A stretch of DNA of 64,000 nt from NCBI GenBank assembly GCA_030704615.1, contig CM060731.1, positions 92,854,756 through 92,918,755 of the forward strand, given 5' to 3'. Shown here in pieces: positions 22,302 to 32,414 of the stretch. The stretch comes from Takakia lepidozioides. Lineage: Eukaryota > Streptophyta > Takakiopsida > Takakiales > Takakiaceae. The notes beneath the pieces are model-generated. The model searched no databases, had not been told where the DNA came from, and saw only the letters and a list, made by a program, of their open reading frames with translations. The stretch's first letter is position 1; the number at the start of each line of letters is the position of its first letter. The position numbers were made by a program, and so were the translations under genes.

Positions 22302-25300
22302 AGCGTGCGAATATTCTTGTCAGCTCGCCATGAATCCTCTTCTCCGCCAGGTGCCTCGTCAAGTCTTCGTCTCACTGGACGGGTGTGAACATCTCCTTCC
22401 AAGTGTTGGCCTCTTCAAAGCAATGGCGTGTCCCGAAGGCCCTCTCGCAATGCTACCGCCCACTTCCAAGGATTCTTCGATCTGGAAGCAGTCTGCATCA
22501 GCATTTCCTGCCTGTCCAGCCCCAAGCCCCACTGTTTCCCTTTCAAGAACTTGTTGTACCTGCATTGCTGCATAATTGACCTCACAATGTCCTCCGTTGT
22601 GGCAGTGAGGATGTCCACCAGATGCGCCGCAGAGGAGGCACGCCATGAAGAATGTACTGATTCGGCCATGTTTGTTGTTGGCATGTCGGTGTCGGAGTCG
22701 AGACACATTTCCTGCACATGCACATGTTCAGGTTACAAGCAAGTTACAAATAATGAGTAGCATAATATTCAACGGGACGCGAATTCGTCCAACTCACCTC
22801 CCGCATATAGTCGCCGAACTGGAGGAAACGTTAATGCCACCATGCTAGCCAACTGACCATTGCTCCCTCGTCTGATTTCTTTACAGCACCTGACATTGTC
22901 CACCAAGCTCGTATACATGCAAACTGTGTTTCTACATCATCCAAAGTGGGAGCACGCTTCCACACAAGACACATGGAACGGTACTCCTCTCTGAAATCTG
23001 GCGCCACGAGCCTGGGGGTGTATTGCGACAAGCTCTGCAGAAAATGGAACCCACGAGATCTCTCCTTGCCTTTCATGGGAACATTGGGGTCTTCCCTGTA
23101 CACCCTTCGGATGACAGCCCAATTTGCTTGTGCATTGTCCGCCATGAAACCTTGGAAATTGGGAGGGGGCAATCCTGCCCTGGCCATCTGTTCGTTTATT
23201 CCCTGCCAAAGAAGCATCTCCAATTGTGTGTCCTCTCATTTCATCTCACAAATAGCAATTGTCATTAGCATCCTGCAGTGGGTGTCGTAGACATGTGCAC
23301 CCATTGTCACCCACTGGTGATTTGTAATTTGCTTGATATGGTTGAACATGACCCAACAGTTTGACAAGTCCCCACTCGTCATCCGGTGGACCAGTTCAAC
23401 GCCGTTGTCAGGCCCACACGTGGACATTTTGAATACGAAACAACAATCTGCCTCAGTCCCTTGTCCTGGAAACCTACTTCCATGAATGTAGTCATATCCA
23501 CATCGTCGCTTCACCTCCAGAATGGAGTGCATATCCGAGCCACGCCCAATTCTCTGTTTGCAGGAGACAATGAGGTTTTGGACATTCGGTGAACAGACGT
23601 GGGACACTGACTCCAGCAATGCCTCCATTTCCTTCTCATCGAGAGGAACTTGTCGGAGCCGTCTTTCGACATAATTTTGGCCAATGCCATCTTATGGGCG
23701 GCCTGCAGCTGTATCTGTTTGGGTTTGGCACCAGGTCTCAACTTAACGTCCTCCTGCACGAGCTGCTCTACCTCGTGGGCAGCCTCCCGTGAGTTCCCCC
23801 TTGCCAATTTGTGACAATGCGAACCAACGTGTATGCAAGCTCGTGTGAGGTCAGGGAAACGGTGCAACACATAGAACTGCTTGGCATTACAAACAGACAT
23901 GCAATGTGGTGGTTCTTTGCAATGCGCACACTTAAATGTGGAGTTTGGAACCTTCTCCTGAGCTTGAAATGGTTGATGAGCTGTGCCTGTCCAATCAGTC
24001 TCGTTCCTGTGACCTCTGGATTTAAAGTGGAAGCAAGCTGGAGAGAAACACCGCAACGCACCCGCACACCATCGAGCATCTTCATGCTTGTGGTTTTGGT
24101 GACGCACCAAGGATGACCGTCATGTTTCCTATCCATATCTGTCAACATTCCGGACGCCCTGGAATAGTCCGTTCGAGGAGGGAACTCAAAGAAGATATTA
24201 CCGTCGACGTCTGCGGGAAGGCATGTAACGGATTTAATTGCAAACTTGCTATAGTCCAGCCCAGCCAGCTCCGAGTGGTGTCCCTCCATGTGAAGCCCTC
24301 GCAGAATTTCAAGAATGGATCGAATTGCCGAGCTCGTGCTGGGAATATGACTCCCTCATCCGCTGATGTCCATTGAGAACTTGCCTGATCTCCAGGATGA
24401 TCTCGGAACTTCCATGACCTTGTCTGAGTCGGACAGGTTGTGAACAACCCGGTTCTCGCTCATCTTCATTGACGGGGTCGGCTCTGGATTTACTTCGTTG
24501 CGGACTTCTCTCTTTGAGGTACCCAGTCTCTGATTTGCGGATTGTTTCATAGAAGGCGCCAGGATAGAAGGTGCATTTGGCGGGCAAATGAAGTCCCCAA
24601 CAGCCCTGTATATGACGCTGTCCGATGGTGGAACTTGCCATTCCCTGCTGTCGCCGAAATCATCATGGAGCACAACAATACTTTCGACTACAACTCCGTT
24701 TGAATCCGTTCTTTCCTCCTCCAAAAATACCGACCCCGGTTTCAGGTGGTATCGAACGCAGAGATATTTCTCCATCACCCAGCAGATGTCCCCTCTGCAC
24801 GGAAATGTAGCTGTATGCTCGTGTGGAGGGCAGTATACTATAGCGCTCGGGTTTTCTGCCATGGGAGATGTGCACACAAGACTGCCAGGATGGCGTTCAG
24901 GCAAGCGCCCTGGGAGAAGGGGGATGCAGTGAGGGGAAGGAATGCAGGGCCGATTTTTCCGAGCGACGAAGCCTATTCACGAATCCGGGGAGCCCACTCT
25001 CCCAAAAATCCACTGTCAGAGTGTTAATGAACCTTGTCTCCAGAATGCGGCCCCTGGCCTTTGCGCAATAACTGCCAACGGTATGCAGTCAGAAGGTATA
25101 TGACCAGTGCAGATGCTCTGCGCAAACCAATAATTGTGGCGTCTGACAAGAAGCGTGGGGGGCGAGCGTGCAAGCACCTTCCCCTTGGACAGAGGGAACT
25201 GGCAGAGGTGGCATTCCACTGGGTTTGTTTGCAAGATTGAGTGCTAGACCCTTGCTGCCAAAAGTCAACATTCAACAAAATGCAACATTGCACAAAAAGT

Positions 25301-26009
25301 AGAACTTTGGTTCAAAGGAGACATTTTTATTAATAATGAACTGTGACAAGTATACATGCCCTCACAAACCGAGGGAAGCCAAAAGTATGCATGCAATCCA
25401 TGCTCAGGTAAGTTGGAAATTTGCTCCTGTGTTGCACTGTTCTCACCAAGAAGCTGGAACCTCGATTGGCCTCTCAACAAGCTCATGATTGACAGGGTGT
25501 CGGTAGGTGAAGACAATGGATGCAACCCGTTCGCCTTTGGTGTAGTGGACAACGGTGTCATGTCCTCCGATATATGCACCATCGTAAATCGAGACCTTTG
25601 CTGTGGAGACTCTGTGTCCATAGGACTCATCCTCGTAGCTTATGAGAATGTCCCCATACACTGTTTGGGATGGAATCCTCTCTGGCATGTACGTACACCT
25701 GATGCAATCCTCGTAGGCCCACTGGCAGCACCTCCAATGATGTAGTAAGGCCGTGCGGCTTTTGGGGATGTTCCATGCAGGCGGATACTGCAGATCAACG
25801 ATTCGCAGGCACCAAAGCTACGCAAGCCCGTCCCCGCGAGGCTGATCGTGGAAGCCACGAAGGTACTCAAGAGCGGATAGGTGCACCCTCCTCTGCTGAG
25901 AGTGGTCTATCCAATCCTGTAGGTATATGAAAATATCCCCTGACTTGGGCGAGAAGTCCCACGGCGTGAGATGCTTGTTTGGGCAGTTGCTAGGATCCCG
26001 GCACGCCAT
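22302..26009 (-). pseudogene. SWIM-family transposase, copy B (C-terminus removed, frameshifted)
   Basis: Minus strand. The N-terminal exon starts at ATG 26009 (MACRDPSNCPNKHLTPWDFSP) and includes YGDILISYEDESYGHRVS. It ends at a GTGAGA donor near 25446. After an intron-like stretch the next block (24904-24356) has the shared motif LKPGSVFLEEE. Then come DRKHDGHPWC (about 24130), a Cys/His cluster CAHCKEPPHC...C with HVGSHCHK (about 23940-23810), LEVKRRCGYDYIH, the core block TIAICEMK...FQGFMADNAQANWAVIRRVY, and MPTTNMAESVHSSW. The reading stops at 22302 in a block (RPVRRRLDEAPGG) whose homologue in copy C continues to SWIM. At least three frame changes. Core and finger layout is MULE-like, with WRKY-GCM1-like fingers. 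Array B lies just upstream. Confidence 0.75.
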
Positions 26010-26271
26010 CGCCGACTATTGAAAGGGCTGCCGGGAAGCAGAGAGGGTGCGCAGGGAGGGGGGAGTGTGGGGAAGCTCGGAGCAGAGAGTGAGAGGAGCT
26101 TGGAGCAAGGAAGTGTTGTTGCTGTCTCGGTTTGAAACGCGTGGGTCACGAGAGAAGGTCGGGCAAGTGGCAGAGAAAAAGAGCAACATTTAATATAACC
26201 GTACCCAGGAATGAGAGGCAGAATTTAATTCGACATGGCGTCAAATCGGAGGGTGACGGCCCCACGTGCCT

Positions 26272-27475
26272 GCCAGAGAACATCCCCCGGATGGAAAAAT
26301 GGCGCCGAATTTCCATCCGAGGCCGCACGGATGGAGTCGTCTCGGGGGGAGAGGCCGACACCTGGCCAACAGAGAATATCCCTCGGATGGAAAAATGGCG
26401 CCGAATTTCCATCCGAGGCCGTTCGGATGAAGTCGTCTCGGGGGGAGAGGCCGACACATGGCCGACAGAAAACATCCCCCGGATGGAAAAATGGCGCCAA
26501 ATTTCCATCCGAGGCCCGTTGGATGAAGTCGTCTCGGGGGGGGGAGGCCGACACCTGGCCAACAGAGAATATCCCCCGGATGGAAAAACGGCGCCGAATT
26601 TTCCGAGGCTGTTCGAATGGAGTCGTCTCGGGGGGAGAGGCCGACACCTGTCCGACAGAGAGCATCCCCCGGATGGAAAAACGGCGCCGAATTCCCATCC
26701 GAGGCCGCACGGATGGAGTCGTCTCGGGGGGAGAGGCCGACACCTGGCTGACAGAGAATATCCCCCGGATGGAAAAACGGCGCCGAATTTCCATCCGAGG
26801 TCGCCCGGATGAAGTCGTCTTGGGGGGAGAGGCCGACACCTGGCCGATAGAGAACATCCCCCGGATGAAAAAATGGCGTCGAATTTCCATCCGGGGCCGG
26901 TCGGATGAAGTCGTCTCGGGGGGAGAGGCCGACACCTGGCCGACAGAGACCATCCCCGGATGGAAAAACGGCGCCGAATTCCCATCCGAGGCCGCACGGA
27001 TGGAGTCGTCTGGGAGGGAGAGGCCGACACTTGGCCAACAGAGAACATCCCCCGGATGGGAAAACGATGAATTTCCATCCGAGGCCGCCCGGATGAAGTC
27101 GTCTCGGGGGGAGAGGCCGACAGAGAACATCCCCCGGATGGAAAAACGGCCGAATTTCCATCCGGGGCCGGTCGGATGAAGTCATCTCGGGGGGAGAGGC
27201 CGACACCTGGCCGACAGAGACGATCCCCGGATGGAAAACCTGCGCCGAATTTCCATCCTGCAAGTAAACCGGAGCGCGGACGGATGGAAAACCTACGCCG
27301 AATCTCCATCCAGCAGGTAAGCGGGAGCGCGGCCGGATGGAAAACCGGCGACGAATTTCCATCTAGGAGGTAAGCGGGAGGGCGGCCGGATGGAAAACCG
27401 GCGCCGAATTTCCATCCTGCAGGAAAATTCGGTCTACCTCGTGGATGGATAACCGGCACCGAATTTGTCTCTAGC
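26272..27475. repeat. Palindrome array B, left arm (96 bp period, then about 52 bp)
   Basis: GGCGCC centres at 26301, 26397, 26493, 26590, 26683, 26779, 26875 (degenerate) and 26970 give a period of 93-97 bp. From about 27242 units shorten to about 52 bp. The dyad is GGATGGAAA, two variable bases, CGGCGCCG, two bases, TTTCCATCC. The 96-bp period equals 32 codons, which is why a 458-codon open frame crosses the minus strand (26146-27522) with a 32-residue repeat such as PPETTSSERPRMEIRRHF. This is a repeat artefact, not a credible gene. Confidence 0.93.
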
Positions 27476-27599
27476 GGACGACAATGGTGGGAATAACGTG
27501 CCAAAAAGTGGCTTGCAGGCAAAAAACTATAAGTTTAGTGTCTGATTAGACCAAAAAACACGAAAAACTTGATGCAACGACTGAAAATTGTTGATGAAG

Positions 27600-28770
27600 G
27601 GTCGATACGGATGGATATTCGGCGCCGTTTTTCCATCCTGCAGATGATATCTGTCGACCTATCCCCCCGAGATGACTTCATCTGGGGGGCCTCGGATGGA
27701 AATTCGACGCCATTTTTCCATCCGAGGGATATTCTCTGTCGGCCTCTCCCCCAGAGACGACTCCATCCGTGCGGCCTCGGATGGAAATTTGGCGCCGTTT
27801 TTCCATCCGGGGGATGTTCTCTGTCGGCCAGGTGTCGGCCTCTCCCCCCGAGACGACTTCATCCAACGGGCCTCGGATGGAAATTCGGCGCCGTTTTTCC
27901 ATCCGGGGGATGTTCCCTGTCGGCCAGGTGTCGGCCTCTCCCCCCGAGACGACTCATCCGGGCGGCCTCGGATGGAAATTCGGCGCCGTTTTTCCGTCCG
28001 GGGGATGTTCTCTGTCGGCCAGGTGTCGGCCTCTGCCCCCAAGACGACTTCATCCAACGGGCCTCGGATGGAAATTCGGCGCCATTTTTCCATCCGGGGG
28101 ATATTTTCTATCGGCCAGGTGTCGGCCTCTCCCCCCGAGACGACTTCATCCGAACGGCCTCGGATGGAAATTTGGCGCCGTTTTTCCATCCGAGGGATAT
28201 TCTCTGTCGGCCTCTCCCCCAGAGACGACTCCATCCGTGCGGCCTCGGATGGAAATCTGGCGCCGTTTTTCCATCTGGGGGATGTTCTCTGTCGGCCAGG
28301 TGTCGGCCTCTCCCCCCGAGACGACTTCATCCAACGGGCCTCGGATGGAAATTCGGCGCCGTTTTTCCATCCGGGGGATGTTCCCTGTCGGCCAGGTGTC
28401 GGCCTCTCCCCCCGAGACGACTCCATCCGTGCGGCCTCGGATGGGAATTCGGCGCCGTTTTTCCATCCGGGGGATGCTCTCTGTCGGCCAGGTGTCGGCC
28501 TCTCCCCCCGAGACGACTCCATCCGAACGGCCTCGGATGGAAATTCGGCGCCGTTTTTCCATCCGGGGGATGTTCTCTGTCGGCCAGGTGTCGGCCTCTC
28601 CCCCCAGACGACTTCATCCAACGGGCCTCGGATGGAAATTTGGCACCGTTTTTCCTCCCGCTTACGTGCTGGATGGAAATTCGGCGCCGGTTTTCCATCC
28701 TGCAGCGCTCCGGTTTACCTGCTGGATGGAAATTCGTCGGTGATTTTCCATCCGACGGCTCCTGGATGAG
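27600..28770. repeat. Palindrome array B, right arm (monomers inverted)
   Basis: The same 96-bp unit as the left arm, but reverse-complemented (ATGTTCTCTGTCGGCCAGG, then TGTCGGCCTCTCCCCC). Centres lie near 27795, 27889, 27981, 28077, 28174, 28259, 28356, 28453 and 28549. A few short units follow at 28645-28760. The same 32-residue repeat now reads on the plus strand (27569-28879). The two arms face each other across a spacer of about 125 bp (27476-27600) with no feature I recognise. Confidence 0.93.
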
Positions 28771-28960
28771 AACGTCTCGGGCAGAGGGAGGGCCATGTTG
28801 CGTCCTACTGGCGAATGATGAATTCTCGGTGGGGGGGGGTGGGCTAGGTGAGGCCTGTGGCCGACCTCCATACCTATGACATTTAAGGGCGCAGTTGCGC
28901 ATTAAATGTCCTCCGCCGTCAGTTTTGAACCGGATGTTCCGCACGGATTCCGCGCTTGCT

Positions 28961-29519
28961 TCTCGGATACGCCTTCGACACCTGATGTGACGGGTGGATG
29001 AAGTTCCACTCGAGGCCTGTAAGCACGCATTCTGCGGGTGATTTTTTCTTTTACTGGGACTTATGCCGCGTGGAGAAGGGCGTGGCTCTCCTGAGAGAAA
29101 CCCCACATCCAGACCGCGGCGCAAACTAAAGGATTGTACTACGGGCAGCGTCCAACCTCTTGCATGGCCAAACTGAAGCTCCAGCAGGAGATCCCATTGT
29201 CTTGCTCACAGCCCGCGCCAACTGAAGCCGAGCACTCTCAGGCAAGCCCCTCCCTCTTTCGCTTTGTGTAACATGTGCGGTCTTCTTCGCTTTGTTTTGT
29301 TTGTTTTGGCATCTTCAGCCTGGCAGCCCTGGAAGTGCATGGTTGCATCGCAAAAGCAGGAGTTGGTGAGAAGAATGATGAAGGTCAGAGGGGTTAGAAA
29401 GGAGCCAGGTCGTTGCTGCATGATGAAGTGCCTTCAAAACATTTCACCCTGTTTTCCCGTCTTATCGAAATCGTCCTTAAATTTTCATGTTGATTTCTGC
29501 AAGTTACTGGTTGAGTGAA
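28961..29519 (+). repeat. Dispersed repeat R, contiguous copy
   Basis: Intact copy of a repeat whose second copy in the window is split (31627-31935 plus and 34655-35006 minus). It includes ACTGGGACTTATGCCGCGTG and a short open frame (VLFVLASSAWQPWKCMV). Relative to the split copy it lacks about 110 bp at 29422, between TTGCTGCA and GATGAAGTGCC. Probably part of a mobile element; no function assigned. Confidence 0.85.
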
Positions 29520-29570
29520 AGCCTGAATGCTTGCTCATGTATCTTCTGGGGTTTTTGGGGTGGATGGCAG

Positions 29571-29849
29571 TTGAAGGTGGGTGACCAAGTCCAGCTTATC
29601 GACACGGTTTCGAGGGCAACAGCAGCATCTGGCCACATTGTTGGTCTACAAGGGTCTTAAGCGAGTGCCGGATACCCTATGGTGCCTCAGGGGTATGTGG
29701 CCATCATGATCACACAGGTGACACTTACCAATGCCCCTCTACCATATCACAACAAGTGCATGAAGCCAGCGCACACAGAGTTGGGAGACACTCTAGATCA
29801 TGTTACAGTTTGGAGTGACAAGTTTGTGAAAATCCAGAAAGTGAAGTGA
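29571..29849 (+). pseudogene. CACTA TnpA-like C-terminal exon (fragment)
   Basis: One frame of 92 codons from LKVGDQVQLIDTVS to TVWSDKFVKIQ, then TGA at 29847, with a TAA near 29658. A possible splice acceptor (GGCAG) precedes it. It aligns along its length with the last exon of the CACTA gene at 39371-39120 (FQIGDKVLLFDP ... LGDTQGSATLWSEKFIK). Such C-terminal blocks are known from plant Tnp1/En-Spm proteins. It shows that this module exists without the phosphatase domain. Confidence 0.6.
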
Positions 29850-30190
29850 TGAGCGTTTGACTGCCCCGAATTTTGAGTGCATCATCTGCCATGTGTTAGG
29901 ATTGCACCAGTCCGAGAGATGCCAGTGTATGCATCTTCTGCTCAGGCATTTGGAAGTCTACTTAGACTTTGCAACTTTGTGCAGTTTTGTAGCGGCACCG
30001 GATTAGATTATGGAAATGATCTCTGATCATTAACTCAGGTTGTATTTGAATCAATGTTCCAATTTCAAATGTGCTTTCATGTTTCAGTGGTGTTTTCGTG
30101 TGCTTTCAATGGTGCTTTATGTTTCAATGCTGCTAGAGTCAGGCCCATGACTACGCTCATGTATAGGACTACCTCCCATCCACAGAGCCT
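29850..30190. other. No recognisable feature
   Basis: AT-rich stretch with short GTGCTTTCA/GTTTCAATGG repeats near 30069-30130; no coding sequence recognised. Confidence 0.4.
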
Positions 30191-30194
30191 CCGG

Positions 30195-30700
30195 CACGTG
30201 CCACTTTAACCCCCCGTGTTCGCCAATACGAGTGCCACGTGCTATATCCAGACTCCACAGTGCGCCATGGAAGTCATATGTTCCAGTCATAATGACCACC
30301 CCCACCCCGCGTAATTTGACTCCATGTGTGGACCTGGCATTAAACGTCCGAAGTCATACATGCCAGTCACAAAAGCCCCTCCCGAAGCCCATTGTCATGG
30401 CACGTGTCATGTCCCATTTTTGCCACGTGTGGCACTGGGGTTAATCGGCGGAAGTCATACATGCTAGTCTTGGAAGAACCCCTCTCCCTCACCCTGTCAC
30501 GCCATGTGTCATGTCCAGTCTAATCCACGTGTTGTCCTGGGGTTAATCTGCGGAAGTCACCCTGTCATGCCACGTGTCGTTCCCGGTATTCTCCACGTGT
30601 TGTCCTGGGGTTAATCCTCAGAAGTCGTATATGCCAGTCGTGAAGACCCGGTCACCTTCCCTTTGTCGTGACACGTGGCATATCCCTTCCGTTCCACGTG
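30195..30700. promoter_or_regulatory. Cluster of nine CACGTG (G-box) motifs in degenerate tandem units
   Basis: CACGTG starts at 30195, 30236, 30401, 30424, 30526, 30571, 30594, 30672 and 30695. About 0.12 would be expected by chance in 506 bp of even composition. Three pairs are exactly 23 bp apart, and a fourth pair is formed by CATGTG at 30503 with 30526. The units also share GAAGTCATACATGCCAGTC and GGGGTTAATC. In plants CACGTG is the G-box/ABRE core bound by bZIP and bHLH factors. Whether this is a promoter, a transposon end or an ordinary satellite is not decided by the sequence. Confidence 0.6.
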
Positions 30701-31100
30701 AACCTGACATGGATTCGCAGTCATTTATTACGGTCTTATCAATGACTATGATTAGGTGTCCCTGTTGCCACATCAACAGTGAGCTCCACGACTGGCAGAT
30801 ACGACTCTATGGCGCTTACGACTCATTTGTCACAACTGACTGGGTTTATCTGACTGGGCAGTCATGCAGTCATAAAAGACTGATATGACTGGAAAATAAC
30901 AGACGTAAAAGCCGAATTCTGTTGTAGTGAGTGGGGAGGTCACTTCATCTTCTGCGGAGATAGTGGAAGGTGTAGTGGCGGAGTCCTCGGATTTGAGGGT
31001 CAAGACTGCCACAGCGGCGCCATGGCAAACTGCAGCTGCCAGCTAGGCCAGCCATTGAGCGCGCCATGGTGACACCTGGAGTTGTCATGTTAGACAATCA

Positions 31101-31493
31101 GGATGGCATTTTCTGTTTGACCGGCCACTGCGGGTCTTGTTGGACTCGGGAGCTCAGCCACTGATGCTGGGCAAAGCTACTATTGCAGGCTTGGGCCTCA
31201 CGGAGGCGGATATGGAGCCGTGCCCTTTCCAGATACAGATACCTCTGGGAGGATCAGAGCAGGCTTGGGGCATGACACGGCGTGAGTTGGCTATCAGACT
31301 ACAGCCGGATCACCCTACAGATGGCTCAGTGATGAGAGCCAAGGTCATTGTGACAGACGCGGTTTCTTACGATGTCCTAGTTGGTGGGGCAGTGTTGTAC
31401 CCCATGGGCTTCACCCTGGATTTTGGGAGGATTCAGCTTCCTATAGGCCTGGATGGTAGTCAGGGGAGGGCCGGCGTGTGCAGCTCCCTGTGA
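31101..31493 (+). pseudogene. Retropepsin-like aspartic protease fragment
   Basis: Open frame with WHFLFDRPLRVLLDSGAQP, the D-S-G-A active-site turn of retroviral-type proteases, followed by AIAGLGLTEADME-like and YDVLVGGAVLYPMGFTLDF blocks that fit the second half of the fold. It stops at 31493. No RT or integrase is adjacent, so this is an isolated piece of a retroelement. Confidence 0.65.
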
Positions 31494-31626
31494 CATTCAT
31501 AGGAGGAGTTGCAGTTGCCCAACGAGGCAAGATGCCGACACTGGCCTTGTAGCAAGAAGCAAGACTCGTGTAGAAAACTACATCTAGAGGAAGTGTTGGA
31601 ACCAGTGGGACTATAGAGTGAACCGG

Positions 31627-31935
31627 TTGTTTCCTGGATATGCCTTTGACACCTGATGTGACGGGTGGATGAAGTTCCACTCGAGGCTTATACGCACGCA
31701 TTCTGTGGGTGATTTTTTCTTTTACTGGGACTTATGCCGCGTGGAGAAGGGCGTGGCTCTCCTAAGAGAAACCCCACATCCAGACCGCGGCACAAACTAA
31801 AGGCTTTGTACTACGGGCGGCGTCCAACCTCTTGCATGGCCAAACTGAAGCTCCAGCAGGAGATCCCATTGTCTTGCTCACAGCCTGCGCCAACTGAAGC
31901 CGAGCACTCTCAGGCAAGCCCCTTCCTCTTTCTTA
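31627..31935 (+). repeat. Dispersed repeat R, second copy, left part
   Basis: Nearly identical to 28961-29262 (ACTGGGACTTATGCCGCGTG, GCACTCTCAGGCAAGCCCC). It breaks off at CCTCTTTC, where the contiguous copy continues with GCTTTGTGTAACATG. The missing continuation lies reversed at 34655-35006. Confidence 0.9.
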
Positions 31936-32414
31936 ATCACTAGTTATTGGTCACCAACGGGCTTGCACCATCCTCGGGGTTACTACTCCCTATATATACT
32001 TCTGTGATTGTCCGCGGGGGTTTCACAAACAACCATGCCATTTTATGGTGAACCACCACGAAGACCCTCGATTCCCGGTGATGAGTCGCGGTGAGTTTTG
32101 GCCCACCCACCACGGCCCCATTGGACCGTGGTGAGTCCCAAGACTCCCCACGACTCCCACCATAAGGTCTCCGCCCCATGGTGAGTCCTATGCCACCCCC
32201 ACTAAGTCCCACTAAGCTACCACCACCCTTTGTGGAGCCACCGCCATCGCAACCCGGTGTGCGGGGCTCCACCTAGTGAATGCCTCCGCCTCCTTGAGTG
32301 CCTTGGGCACTCAAGGGTGCTTCAGCCCCCATACCTATTGCTGCCGCCGCCCCCACCTTAGGGGCAACCCCTCTACGTCCCGGACCCCTGCCCTCAAGAC
32401 AAAGGGCCGTGACA
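31936..32414 (-). repeat. LTR family 1, first part (about 480 bp), displaced by inversion
   Basis: Minus-strand sequence from TGTCACGGCCC (32414) matches 7714-8192 of the intact LTR and stops at the inversion breakpoint. The remaining LTR part is at 35007-35247 on the plus strand. Its LTR start lies inside an exon of the ParB-like gene (32415-34320), so the element had inserted into that gene. Confidence 0.9.

Noticed and set aside
25034-25240. Plus-strand open frame with a plausible look (ADALRKPIIVASDKKRGG)
   Set aside because: It lies in the intron-like gap of transposase B, has no recognisable domain, and both strands are open there. Left unassigned.
26146-27522. 458-codon open frame on the minus strand, and its partner at 27569-28879 on the plus strand
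   Set aside because: Both are translations of the 96-bp palindrome monomer. The period is a multiple of three, so frames stay open; there is no start context, domain or non-repeat part.
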